From: Hungatella sp. UBA5385
GTDB taxonomy: Bacteria > Bacillota > Clostridia > Lachnospirales > Lachnospiraceae
Assembly (NCBI GenBank): GCA_002409995.1
Contig: DHOR01000022.1
Span: 1-64,000 of the forward strand
DNA: 64,000 nucleotides
Direction of reading: 5' to 3'
The notes under the pieces were generated by a model that was given only the letters and a program-made list of their open reading frames with translations, was not told where the DNA came from and searched no databases. The translations under genes and the position numbers were made by a program. Shown piece after piece: positions 8,998 through 17,640 of the stretch (its first letter is position 1; each line of letters opens with the position of its first letter).

Positions 8998-9960
8998 TTA
9001 TTTATAGTTTTTCTTTACATTTGCCACAATACCTTTTATATCAAGTTCATATCTTTCCATCTGGTCTACATGGTCTGCAATAGGTCCAAATACATTGGGA
9101 AGTCCAAGCTTGACAACCCTGGTGGACTGACCCAGCCCTGCAATCACATCACTAACTGCAGATCCAAGTCCGCCAATCAGTCCGTGCTCTTCAACGGTAA
9201 GAATTAACCTAGTCTCTTCAGATGCACGCTTTACAGCATCTTCATCAAGGGGATTAATAGTTTGCATATCCAGCACTCTCACAGAGATGCCTTCTTTGCT
9301 CAGTTCATTGCCTGCTTGCAATGCGTTATATACACAGCTGCCGGTCGCAATTATGGTAACATCTGTTCCGTCCCTAAGAAGGTTCGCCTTGCCAATTTTA
9401 AGCTCGTAATCTGTTTCGTAAACCACCGGTGTCCTGGTTCCGGTCAATCTCATATAAACGGGTCCCGGATAATCTGCTATTGCGATTGTCATTTTTGCAA
9501 TAGAAAGTCCATCGGAAGGGCTAACAACAGTCATGTTCGGAATTGCACGAGTAATAGCCAAATCCTCTATTGCATAATGCGTATACCCCTGAGTACCAAC
9601 AGTACAGCCAGCGTCATGTGCAATCAGTTTTACATTTGCATTCATATATGCAGCATCTGTTCTTATCTGTTCACAGGCCCGCATACTCAAAAAAGATGCA
9701 AATGATGCACAATAAGCAATTTTTCCGCAAACGGCAACTCCAGTGCCAATACCAACCATGTTTTGCTCAGCGATACCCACATTAACAAATCGATCTGGAT
9801 ACCTCTCTCTAAATTCCTCTGTTTTGCATGTACCAGAGAGATCAGCACCGATACAAACAACGTTGTCACGCTCTCTCGCCGCCTCCATAAGGCCAAATCC
9901 AAAAGATTTTCTTGGACCCAGCTCTGCTAATTTTTGTATAAGCTCCAAATCAACCTTCAT
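8998..9960 (-). CDS. transketolase, C-terminal (Pyr/C) subunit
   Basis: Carries the pyrimidine-binding and C-terminal domains of transketolase in 320 residues: catalytic Glu in VGIAEQNMVGIG, then FASFLSMRACEQIR and the C-domain DVTIIATGS and TVEEHGLIGGLG. The start at 9960 has AGGAGG upstream and overlaps the N-terminal subunit gene by 11 bases, so both halves are made together. Split transketolases usually form an alpha2-beta2 enzyme and are often dedicated to one sugar pathway, for example apulose-4-phosphate or sulfofructose transketolase. The operon has no sugar kinase, so the donor here may be unphosphorylated. Confidence 0.93.
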   Translation of the reverse strand: MKVDLELIQKLAELGPRKSFGFGLMEAARERDNVVCIGADLSGTCKTEEFRERYPDRFVNVGIAEQNMVGIGTGVAVCGKIAYCASFASFLSMRACEQIRTDAAYMNANVKLIAHDAGCTVGTQGYTHYAIEDLAITRAIPNMTVVSPSDGLSIAKMTIAIADYPGPVYMRLTGTRTPVVYETDYELKIGKANLLRDGTDVTIIATGSCVYNALQAGNELSKEGISVRVLDMQTINPLDEDAVKRASEETRLILTVEEHGLIGGLGSAVSDVIAGLGQSTRVVKLGLPNVFGPIADHVDQMERYELDIKGIVANVKKNYK

Positions 9961-10816
9961 AGTTAGACCTCCTGTTTTTTTCATCACGTTCGAGTTCATC
10001 TAAAGCTGCTTCGTACTCATCCTTCTTAATTCTGTAGTGGTGTGTCTTTGGGTTATTCTCAAATAGAGTAACACCTTTGCCTTTTACTGTATGAGCAATA
10101 ATTGCAAGAGGTTTACCCGCTGCATGATTATTTTTGCCTAATGCATTGTAAAGCTCCAACGGATCATGACCGTTAACTTCTTTGACATTCCAGCCAAAAG
10201 CACGCCATTTGGCAGCCATATCACCATATTCGCAGATATCCTTTACAAATCCGTCACTCTGCATTCTGTTACAATCGATAATTGCCACTAAATTGTCTAA
10301 ATGTTCTTTGGAAGCCAGCATTGCAGCCTCCCAGATTGAACCCTCATTACATTCTCCATCTCCACATAGAACATATGTCATATAGCTAAGACGATCCCAC
10401 TTTGCAGCCAGCGCTGCACCTGCACCAAGAGAAAGGCCATGGCCGAGAGAACCGGTTGCATATTCGATACCGAGTTCCGGATGCAGACTGGGATGTCCTG
10501 GAAGAATACTATCCTTTGTTTCAAATGTTTTTAATATTTCTTTGTCAATATATCCTGCTTCTGAAAGTGTGATATAGAGCGCTAATGATCCATGTCCTTT
10601 GCTTAGAACGAATCTGTCACGATTGGGATCATCTGTATGTTTCGGATCATAATGCATAATCCCGAAAAAAAGTGTTGCCATGATTTCAGCAATAGATAAT
10701 GTTGAACCGAAGTGTGCTCCATGCTCACCAGCTGCATATCCCATATCTAATGCAGTCTTGCGAATTATATAAGCTTTATAAGCAATATTATTTGCTATTT
10801 CATTACGCGTCATCAT
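9950..10816 (-). CDS. transketolase, N-terminal (ThDP) subunit
   Basis: N-terminal thiamine-diphosphate domain of transketolase, 288 residues: AGEHGAHFGSTLSIAEIMATL, SKGHGSLALY, the GHPSLHPELGIEYATGSLGHGLS loop and the ThDP/metal motif starting GDGECNEGSIWEA and ending in the IDCNRMQSDG segment. Its stop region overlaps the C-terminal subunit and its ATG overlaps the stop of the FG-GAP gene (ATGA), so the whole stretch is tightly coupled. The enzyme transfers a two-carbon glycolaldehyde unit from a ketose to an aldose. The substrates here are not determined by sequence alone. Confidence 0.93.
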   Translation of the reverse strand: MMTRNEIANNIAYKAYIIRKTALDMGYAAGEHGAHFGSTLSIAEIMATLFFGIMHYDPKHTDDPNRDRFVLSKGHGSLALYITLSEAGYIDKEILKTFETKDSILPGHPSLHPELGIEYATGSLGHGLSLGAGAALAAKWDRLSYMTYVLCGDGECNEGSIWEAAMLASKEHLDNLVAIIDCNRMQSDGFVKDICEYGDMAAKWRAFGWNVKEVNGHDPLELYNALGKNNHAAGKPLAIIAHTVKGKGVTLFENNPKTHHYRIKKDEYEAALDELERDEKNRRSNYEG

Positions 10817-12021
10817 ACCGATTCATCCTCCATATAAATTACGTAGGGTTTTCCATTCAGTGCGTTATGTGTATTGGACAGCCATGGTTTACAAACAACA
10901 CCTATCCGGCCGTTTCCAGCCACATCACCAACTTGTGCCGCATGACCACCAAGATTGACATCCAGAATCACATGCTCATTCCAGTCCATTCCTTTTCCAT
11001 CAACATTTTCCCAAATATAGTATTTGGGGGCACCATCTCCTCTGACATCGTCCATCTCACAACTGAGAATATCGAAATCCCCATCGCCATCAACATCACC
11101 CACCCACAGCGTATGAAGAGCGCCACGGACTGGTTTAGCCGGTTTCATTATGTCATGTCTTATCCACTGGGAGCCATCTCCGTTTACATTTTCAAACCAC
11201 CAGAGCGATCCTCCAGTTATTTCATTTTCAATCATAACTATATCGTTATCTCCATCTTTATCCATGTCACAGACATAGGAATGCGTAGCATTTGCTTTGC
11301 CCGGATCCTGAAGAAGCTCCTGAATATACTTATAAGAATTAACACCTGTACCTGTGTTAGCTGTACCGGATTCTGCCGTTTCCATATAGGCCTCACTCAG
11401 ATTATCAATATTCCAGGAAGTAACGAATGGGAGCTTATGCTCAACCCACATTGTTCCATCACCGTTTATGTTTTCAAACCATACATTTGAGCGCACAACG
11501 TCAGCTCGCCCATTGCCAGTTAAATCTCCGCCTGATGCGCCGGAGTGAATTGACGGTCCGATATATGTATGTAGCCACAACTGTGTGGGATCATCTGGTA
11601 TCTTATACCAGCGAAGATCATTCTGGTCAGACATAGTAATAACTTCCATTCTTCCATCTCCATCAATATCTGCAAGTGCTACATCATGAACTGCAGTCAA
11701 CTCCGGATCAAATGTGTATTTCTCCCAGAGAACACCGTCCACTCGGGAGTTCTTATACCATGCACCGCCAACAATGAAATCTATCCAACCATCATTATCT
11801 ACATCATATGCGATAGCTCCTACATCAGATGGTGAATCCTTTCCAAGTAAAAATCGTGTCCATTTTTCCGATGTCTCATATCGGTAATAATAAATATCCC
11901 CATACTGGATTCCAGTGATAAACTCTAATTTTCCGTCATGATTGATATCTTCCAAAGCCGTCTGTGAATAAGGCCCCTCGGGCAGATCTGTATCAATGAT
12001 ATAATGCTTGAAGTTATGCAT
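10813..12021 (-). CDS. cytosolic FG-GAP/VCBS beta-propeller protein
   Basis: Protein of 402 residues with seven Ca-binding-loop repeats beginning near residues 25, 73, 118, 166, 252, 309 and 366 (DINHDGKLEF, DVDNDGWIDF, DIDGDGRMEV, DLTGNGRADV, DMDKDGDNDI, DVDGDGDFDI, DVAGNGRIGV). This suggests a seven-bladed propeller. ATG 12021 is chosen because GGAGGAG precedes it. There is no signal peptide, membrane segment or lipobox, which is unusual, since such repeat proteins are normally exported. It lies between the importer ATPase and transketolase genes. Sugar-lyase propellers such as the cytosolic oligogalacturonate lyases offer a precedent for a catalytic role, but none is shown. Confidence 0.85.
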   Translation of the reverse strand: MHNFKHYIIDTDLPEGPYSQTALEDINHDGKLEFITGIQYGDIYYYRYETSEKWTRFLLGKDSPSDVGAIAYDVDNDGWIDFIVGGAWYKNSRVDGVLWEKYTFDPELTAVHDVALADIDGDGRMEVITMSDQNDLRWYKIPDDPTQLWLHTYIGPSIHSGASGGDLTGNGRADVVRSNVWFENINGDGTMWVEHKLPFVTSWNIDNLSEAYMETAESGTANTGTGVNSYKYIQELLQDPGKANATHSYVCDMDKDGDNDIVMIENEITGGSLWWFENVNGDGSQWIRHDIMKPAKPVRGALHTLWVGDVDGDGDFDILSCEMDDVRGDGAPKYYIWENVDGKGMDWNEHVILDVNLGGHAAQVGDVAGNGRIGVVCKPWLSNTHNALNGKPYVIYMEDESV

Positions 12022-12055
12022 ATCTCCTCCAATCTCATTCCTATAAATGTTCAAC

Positions 12056-13567
12056 TTATGCAGATTCATCTGTACTGACCATCTTAGCCAATAAATCCGC
12101 TTTTACATAGTTGTTATTACGATTGTCCAATTCTTCTCTGAATTCGCCTTTTACAATAATTTTAATTCTATCGGAAAGATTTAGAATTTCTTCGATTTCA
12201 TCCGAAATCAAAATAATCGCCGCATTCTGACTACTTAATTCTTTAATTATCTGATATATTTCTTCTTTTGCTCCAACATCAACCCCTCTGGTTGGCTGAT
12301 CAAGAATAATGATTCTGGATTCAGAACATAACCATTTTCCAATTGCAATTTTCTGCTGGTTACCACCACTTAAATCAGCAACTCTCTGCGTTGGCGCATG
12401 ACACTTGACATGCATTCGATTTATCATTTTAGCTGCAAGATCATACACCTTATCAAATAGAATAAATCCATTCTTTGTATATTCATTAAGTACCGCCAGT
12501 ACCAGATTATCCTCAATGGAACGCTCCAGAATCAATCCCTCTTTCTTTCGGTCTTCCGGAAGATATCCAATCTTTAAGGATACTGCATCACTTGGTGCAT
12601 TAATATTAACTACCTTTCCCCCCACGGAAATTTCTCCAGACGCTCTTGCATCTGCACCTATAATCATTCTGGCTAGCTCTGACCTTCCAGAACCAACAAC
12701 TCCGGTAATCCCCAGTATTTCCCCCTTATGAAGATCAAAACTGATATCTTTAGTAACTGCTGTCGCATGAGTCAGCCCTCTAACTGACAAGACTACTTCT
12801 TCTCCAGCATTGGACGTAGTTCTTTTTTGAGATGCTTTCTGCTTATGTCCAATCATCCATTCAACCACTTTTTCTGTATTGCAACTGGAAACCAATTCTG
12901 TTATGATTTTCTGACCATTTCTCAAAACAGTAACACGGTCAGCAATCTGGAAAATCTCTTCCAAAAAGTGGGAAATATAAACAATACTGACACCACGTCT
13001 TTTCAAGTTTCTGATAACATTAAATAGTTCATGAACCTCCACAGAGGAAAGAGAAGATGTTGGTTCATCAAATACGATGATGTCTGCGTCCATAGAAACA
13101 CAACGAGCAATTACAACCAGCTGTCGCTTTGACAATGGCAGACTTTCGATGACATCATATGCATTGATAGGAAAATTCAATTCATCCAGCAGCTGCTGTG
13201 CCTCTTTATACATGGATTTTCTGTCAAGAAATTTTCCTTTGTCGAGAATTTCTCTGCCAAGAAAGATATTTGTACTAACATCCAGGTTCTCCGCAAGATC
13301 CAGTTCCTGGTGAACCATAACAATGCCTTTGCGATTTGCCTCAAACGGATTTCTAAATTGAACCTTTTCTCCCTTTATAATGATTTCTCCAGAATATCCT
13401 CCATAGATACCATTCATTATTTTCACCAAGGTGGACTTCCCTGCTCCGTTTGCTCCAACAAGCGCATGAACCTCTCCCTTTTGAAGTTTTAACGTGACAT
13501 CATCAAGAACTTTATTACCAAAAAACGCTTTGGTAATATTCCGCATTTCAAGAATATTCTCTACCAT
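12056..13567 (-). CDS. ribose-type sugar ABC importer, ATP-binding protein
   Basis: Double-ATPase subunit of 503 residues (RbsA/MglA/XylG type). First half: Walker A GANGAGKST, DEPTSSLSSVE; second half: degenerate Walker A GVVGSGRSELAR, LSGGNQQK signature and ILDQPTRGVDVGAK. The second ATP site departs from GxxGxGKST, as is usual for this family. It energises uptake through the permease encoded next upstream. The gap to the downstream FG-GAP gene is only 34 bases. Confidence 0.95.
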   Translation of the reverse strand: MVENILEMRNITKAFFGNKVLDDVTLKLQKGEVHALVGANGAGKSTLVKIMNGIYGGYSGEIIIKGEKVQFRNPFEANRKGIVMVHQELDLAENLDVSTNIFLGREILDKGKFLDRKSMYKEAQQLLDELNFPINAYDVIESLPLSKRQLVVIARCVSMDADIIVFDEPTSSLSSVEVHELFNVIRNLKRRGVSIVYISHFLEEIFQIADRVTVLRNGQKIITELVSSCNTEKVVEWMIGHKQKASQKRTTSNAGEEVVLSVRGLTHATAVTKDISFDLHKGEILGITGVVGSGRSELARMIIGADARASGEISVGGKVVNINAPSDAVSLKIGYLPEDRKKEGLILERSIEDNLVLAVLNEYTKNGFILFDKVYDLAAKMINRMHVKCHAPTQRVADLSGGNQQKIAIGKWLCSESRIIILDQPTRGVDVGAKEEIYQIIKELSSQNAAIILISDEIEEILNLSDRIKIIVKGEFREELDNRNNNYVKADLLAKMVSTDESA

Positions 13568-13585
13568 AAATTTCTACCCTTCTAT

Positions 13586-14548
13586 TTACTTACGTCTATG
13601 ATTCAGAATCGTTGTTAGACCAACTGCTCCAAGGATAATCATGCCGGTAACTGCCTTTTCCCAGTAACTGGAAATACCAGTCAGCTGGATAATGTTAATA
13701 ATCATTCCCATAATCAAAGTTCCAAAAAATGTTCCGATAATATTTCCTTTTCCGCCTTCCATGGCAATTCCTCCAATAACACAAGAGGCAATGGCAGTCA
13801 ACTCATATCCTTCTGCTGCCGTAGCATTGGCAAGCTGCACTCTAAGAAGTAGAATTAAACCTCCAAGGGATGCAAAAAAACCACTGATAACATATGAGAT
13901 GATGATAATTTTATTTGTATTGACTCCAGAAAGCCATGCGGATCTTTCATTTCCTCCTACTGCGTAAACATACTGACCAAATTTGGTCTTTTTTAATACA
14001 ATCTGCATAATAATCAAGCATACAATCCATATTGCTGCACAAATAGGAAAAAAGCCAGCGATCTTACCTAAGCCTATAATGTTATACTCCTTGGGAATGC
14101 CATATACAGGGTATCCGTTTGTGATAATTAACGTCAGGCCCCGGAAAATAACTTGTGTACCTAAAGTCGCAATGAATGGGATAATCTTTGCTTTGGTGAT
14201 GATTAAACCATTTAATGCTCCTATCAGGCAGCCGATTACAAGCCCTCCAATAATTCCCAAGAAAAATTGTTCCCTGACAAACATTGTCGCACTAAAAATC
14301 CCGGTAAATGCTGCTGTAGAAGCAATAGATAAATCAATACGTCCAATGAGAATAACAAATCCGATTCCAACGGCCATCAGACCATACATTGCGTTCTGAG
14401 CCAAAAGATTAGAGAAATTTCGCCATGATCTAAAGACAGGTGCTACAATAACACAAACCAAAAAGAATACTGCAAAAATAAGAATGACTATATATTCATA
14501 ATTGAGCCGCAATCGCTTCTTACTTGTTTTTTTATCATTTTCCATCAT
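13586..14548 (-). CDS. ribose-type sugar ABC importer, permease
   Basis: Integral membrane permease of 320 residues (RbsC/XylH type) with about eight to ten helices. Family landmarks are ALNGLIITKAKIIPFIATLGT, GGNERSAWLSGVN and the conserved ATAAEGYELTAIASCVIGG loop. It would form a homodimeric channel served by the double ATPase. The start may be the first or second of two adjacent ATGs after GAGG. A strong symmetrical hairpin separates it from the binding-protein gene. Confidence 0.94.
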   Translation of the reverse strand: MMENDKKTSKKRLRLNYEYIVILIFAVFFLVCVIVAPVFRSWRNFSNLLAQNAMYGLMAVGIGFVILIGRIDLSIASTAAFTGIFSATMFVREQFFLGIIGGLVIGCLIGALNGLIITKAKIIPFIATLGTQVIFRGLTLIITNGYPVYGIPKEYNIIGLGKIAGFFPICAAIWIVCLIIMQIVLKKTKFGQYVYAVGGNERSAWLSGVNTNKIIIISYVISGFFASLGGLILLLRVQLANATAAEGYELTAIASCVIGGIAMEGGKGNIIGTFFGTLIMGMIINIIQLTGISSYWEKAVTGMIILGAVGLTTILNHRRK

Positions 14549-14564
14549 TAACCTCGCTTAGGCT

Positions 14565-14606
14565 GTTTTTCGGATATTCCCATATCCATGACAATATCCG
14601 AAAAAC
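14565..14606. other. intercistronic hairpin between binding protein and permease
   Basis: A perfect 14-bp inverted repeat (14565-14578 and 14593-14606) with a 14-base loop lies between the binding-protein and permease genes. The minus-strand RNA has no U-run after the stem, so it looks like a transcript-stabilising or processing hairpin rather than a strong terminator. Such elements let the binding protein be made in excess over the membrane parts. Confidence 0.7.
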
Positions 14607-14634
14607 ACAAATAATTGTTTCATATTCATATGAA

Positions 14635-15699
14635 TTAATTAAGATCATCCCAATCGCCAGGATATTGGTCAGTATTTTCGGGTGTAATTCCCATAAGCTC
14701 AATATACATCTCAGGATTAACCGCCTCTCCATTCAGATATGCCCATGCTGCATCAACACCAAGCTCACCCTCAAGATATGGAGATTGACTTACAGTACCC
14801 CATACATATCCTTCTTTGATTGCGTTTTGAAGGGATTTAGGATAATCAAATCCAATGATTTTATTAACGAGTTCTTCACGGCCGGCTGCCTTACATGCTT
14901 CCGCCGCGGCAATGGCATTTGCAGAGTCATGTGTAACAATAGCATTCAGTTCCCCCTCCGGAAAACGTGTGAGACAATTCTCAACAAATGTCATAACCTT
15001 AGCGTTATCAGAGTCACAGCCCTGCCACTCAACGACTTTAATAGGAAGATTATTCTCTGCAATATAGTCAATAAGCCCATCGTGCCGCTGTTGTTGAGCT
15101 GAACTTCCAAGCGTTGTTTCAGCAATAATGATATTCCCACCTTCTTCACCAAGCATCTGGTACACCAGCTGTGCCTGTAACTGTCCGCCTATATAATCAT
15201 CACATCCAACAAATGTAACAATGTCAGCGCCATCACCCAGAACACGGTTGATCGTAATAACCGGTATTCCCTCTTTATTACATTCCTGGACTGCTGCTAC
15301 AAGAGTATCTTTCTGTTCACAGACAACGATAATAAGATCCTTCTTTTGTGCTATAAATGTCTGAATATGTCCAATCTGTTTAGCTGGGTCTTTCTCGCCA
15401 TTCTGTACATCTACATCCATTCCATAATATTTACATCGATCTTTAACGCCCTGTACCAGTTGTGCAAAGAATGGACTATCAATTTCCGCCTGTGCCATAC
15501 CAATAGAAAATTTCTTTTTTTCTGCAGAAGTCTCTGCTGCTGCTTCTGTTACGGCTTCTGTTGCTGCACTTGTTGACTTAGTTTCTATTGATGTACTTGT
15601 TGTCGTAGTTTCTACTGTTGTTGAACTGGAACTTGAGTTGCATCCTATTAAGCCTAATACCATAGTTGCTGCAAATAGAATACGTAAAGGTTTCTTCAT
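14635..15699 (-). CDS. sugar ABC importer substrate-binding lipoprotein
   Basis: Lipoprotein of 354 residues with lipobox GLIGCNSS (Cys20), a Ser/Thr/Glu-rich linker to about residue 60 and a type I periplasmic-binding fold of the RbsB class (FSIGMAQAEIDSPFFAQLVQG, VITINRVLGDGADIVTFVGCDD, IVTHDSANAIAAAEA). These proteins bind pentoses, hexoses, cyclitols or autoinducer-like sugars. AGGAGGG precedes the ATG. It defines the input substrate of the operon, which sequence alone does not reveal. Confidence 0.93.
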   Translation of the reverse strand: MKKPLRILFAATMVLGLIGCNSSSSSTTVETTTTSTSIETKSTSAATEAVTEAAAETSAEKKKFSIGMAQAEIDSPFFAQLVQGVKDRCKYYGMDVDVQNGEKDPAKQIGHIQTFIAQKKDLIIVVCEQKDTLVAAVQECNKEGIPVITINRVLGDGADIVTFVGCDDYIGGQLQAQLVYQMLGEEGGNIIIAETTLGSSAQQQRHDGLIDYIAENNLPIKVVEWQGCDSDNAKVMTFVENCLTRFPEGELNAIVTHDSANAIAAAEACKAAGREELVNKIIGFDYPKSLQNAIKEGYVWGTVSQSPYLEGELGVDAAWAYLNGEAVNPEMYIELMGITPENTDQYPGDWDDLN

Positions 15700-15749
15700 A
15701 AACGCCCTCCTGTTTTTTTACAAATTTTAATTGTTACAAATTTTTCAGC

Positions 15750-15793
15750 TTTGAAATTCCTCTTAGCACATTTCAAGGTCCATTGGAGCTCCA
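15750..15793. promoter_or_regulatory. inverted repeats upstream of the binding-protein gene
   Basis: Between the LacI gene and the binding-protein gene lie TTGAAAT (15751-15757) and ATTTCAA (15770-15776), spaced by 12 bases, and a 10-bp palindrome TGGAGCTCCA (15784-15793). They could be operator or processing elements. No strong promoter was recognised here. Confidence 0.35.
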
Positions 15794-15897
15794 TTTGATA
15801 TCGGCCGAGTATCTGATGACTGTTCCTTCAAATCACTGTAAGCATATGAATTTCATTGCTGTACTACTCTATTAATTTCCTATTTGAAACTGGTTGC

Positions 15898-16896
15898 CTA
15901 AATCGATCTGCAACTTCCTCTTATATTCAACGATACATCAAAAATTTCAGTCTTTTTATAATCGCTTGGTCCATTTTTTATCTCACTGTAAACAATTTCA
16001 CTGGCTTTCATACCAATTTCTTTCCCCGGTTGATTGATGGTCGTAAGATTAATCCTCTTGTTTCCAGAAATATTAATATTATCCAGACTTACCAGCGAAT
16101 AATCTTCTGGGACCTGTTTTCCACATTGACATACTGCGTCCAGGACACCTATAGCCAGATAATCCGTTGCAGCAACAATTCCAGTAAAATATTTTCCTTC
16201 CTCTATCAGATTTTTTGTTCGATTGAAGCCTTCGTATTGTGTTGGTGCACAATAGATAACATCCGCATCAGTGATACCTTCATACTTAACTGCATCCTGG
16301 AAACCCTTTACTCGGTTTTCAAATTTTTCTGAGCCGCCCAACATTATAATGTGCTTATGTCCCAGTTGAATTAAGTATTGAGTTAATTTGAAGAATGCAT
16401 TTTTTTCGTCTATACCAATAGAATGAATAGTTTTATCCTCTGATATATTGCATACGTACACAGTTGGAATGACCCCTTCTGTAAGAGGCTTTATGTATTG
16501 GGATGATGTTTTAGTGGTAGGGAAAACAATCAAACCTTGCACCTCAAGATTAAAAAGTGCCTGAATATTTTTCTCTTCTCGTTTACGTCTCTCATTGGAA
16601 TCCATTACGATAATGTTATAATTCAGATTGTCGAAATACTCCTGAATACCTTTGATAACCTCTATGCATATAGGATTTTCCAAATTCGGGATACTGACAC
16701 CAAGTGAATTCACATAGGACTTTGAATAATTACGCACAATGTTTATGCTCTTATTAAAATATCCAAGTTCCATCGCCATCCTCTTTACTTCATCTCTTGT
16801 CGCCTTGCTAATTAGCTCACTGTCATTTAATGCTCTCGACACAGTAGAGGCAGAGATTCCTAATTTATCTGCAATGTGCTTGACTGTTATCTTCAT
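15898..16896 (-). CDS. LacI-family regulator heading the operon
   Basis: Repressor-type regulator of 332 residues: N-terminal LacI HTH (VKHIADKLGISASTVSRALN) with the hinge helix, then a periplasmic-binding-like effector domain (SLGVSIPNLENPICIEVIKGIQ, IVVMDSNERR-like segment, YSLVSLDNINIS). It is the first gene of the leftward operon and about 200 bases upstream of the binding-protein gene, so it probably autoregulates and controls the importer and catabolic genes in response to the imported compound or an intermediate. Confidence 0.93.
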   Translation of the reverse strand: MKITVKHIADKLGISASTVSRALNDSELISKATRDEVKRMAMELGYFNKSINIVRNYSKSYVNSLGVSIPNLENPICIEVIKGIQEYFDNLNYNIIVMDSNERRKREEKNIQALFNLEVQGLIVFPTTKTSSQYIKPLTEGVIPTVYVCNISEDKTIHSIGIDEKNAFFKLTQYLIQLGHKHIIMLGGSEKFENRVKGFQDAVKYEGITDADVIYCAPTQYEGFNRTKNLIEEGKYFTGIVAATDYLAIGVLDAVCQCGKQVPEDYSLVSLDNINISGNKRINLTTINQPGKEIGMKASEIVYSEIKNGPSDYKKTEIFDVSLNIRGSCRSI

Positions 16897-16916
16897 ATTG
16901 CCCCCTTACAATCTTA

Positions 16917-17049
16917 TTATTTGCATAATTTATTTTTATTGTCAATACAGATTCACAAAGTGCCTTTTTATTGCATTATTGTTATGCAAAATAACTATAT
17001 CTTTAATCATTTCAGAATTTTATTGGTTTTTCATGCTATTATTTTGCAT
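16917..17049. promoter_or_regulatory. repeated TTGCAT motifs and lacI promoter
   Basis: Upstream of the LacI gene a minus-strand TTGACA (plus 16949-16954) is followed by AT-rich -10-like sequence. Four copies of TTGCAT or its complement occur at 16921-16926, 16971-16976, 16984-16989 (inverted) and 17044-17049, most preceded by TTATT. They are candidate operator half-sites. The rest of this 309-base gap is AT-rich without a gene. Confidence 0.45.
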
Positions 17050-17135
17050 TTATGGTATTAATTTAATATTAATGTATATTTTTCATAATACTACTGGAAT
17101 ATTTTTCCATTAAGTGGGCTCCTAATATAAATATC

Positions 17136-17175
17136 TTGACACCAGGAATTAATAGAGTATAATTAAATTGTACTC
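17136..17175 (+). promoter_or_regulatory. promoter with OhrR-type operator
   Basis: TTGACA (17136-17141), 16-base spacer and TATAAT (17158-17163) make a near-consensus promoter. A 21-base near-palindrome centred on 17165 (17155-17175) covers the -10 box and contains TATAATTAAATTGTA, almost identical to the OhrR box of Bacillus. Binding would block RNA polymerase directly. Confidence 0.85.
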
Positions 17176-17205
17176 AATTTATTTTATATTTGAAAGGAAC
17201 ACCAA

Positions 17206-17631
17206 ATGCAATACGATCCGCTAAAACTTGAAAATCAACTTTGTTTTCCCCTTTATGCTTCTGCAAGAGAGGTTGTTAAAAAATATAAACCATTTCTCGA
17301 TAAGATTGGACTGACCTATACACAGTACATTGCCATGATGGTTCTATGGGAAAATAAAAGCATTAATGTTAAGTCACTTGGAGAGTGTCTTTATCTGGAT
17401 TCCGGCACGCTGACACCCTTACTGAAGAAACTGGAAGCTCAGGGACTGGTCGCCCGGGCACGGTCTGCAGAGGACGAGCGCAATCTAATTGTCACACTGA
17501 CTGATAAGGGTGAGGCGTTAAAGCAAGAAGCGCTGCATATCCCCGAAGAAATAGGCAAATGTATAAATATAACCCAGGATGATGCCCAGACTTTATACCG
17601 CATTCTATATCAGATACTGGGAAATTTGTAG
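17206..17631 (+). CDS. ohrR: OhrR-like MarR-family thiol peroxide sensor
   Basis: MarR-family winged-helix repressor of 141 residues. The N-terminal LENQLCFPLYA holds the single reactive Cys (Cys13) in the position typical of one-Cys OhrR sensors; the DNA-binding part is NVKSLGECLYLDSGTLTPLLKKLE with the wing DERNLIVTLTDKG. In OhrR, oxidation of this Cys by organic peroxide releases DNA. The gene leads an operon with flavodoxin and glutathione peroxidase and has an OhrR-type box over its own promoter, so autorepression is very likely. Confidence 0.9.
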   Translation: MQYDPLKLENQLCFPLYASAREVVKKYKPFLDKIGLTYTQYIAMMVLWENKSINVKSLGECLYLDSGTLTPLLKKLEAQGLVARARSAEDERNLIVTLTDKGEALKQEALHIPEEIGKCINITQDDAQTLYRILYQILGNL

Positions 17632-17640
17632 GAGGTTAAA

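Noticed and set aside
9262..9785. Rightward open frames opposite the transketolase genes
   Set aside because: They are antisense shadows of strongly conserved coding sequence and have no ribosome sites.
14565..14606. Rho-independent terminator inside the LacI-headed operon
   Set aside because: The stem is perfect but not followed by a U-run on the transcribed strand, so it is treated as a stabilising or processing hairpin.
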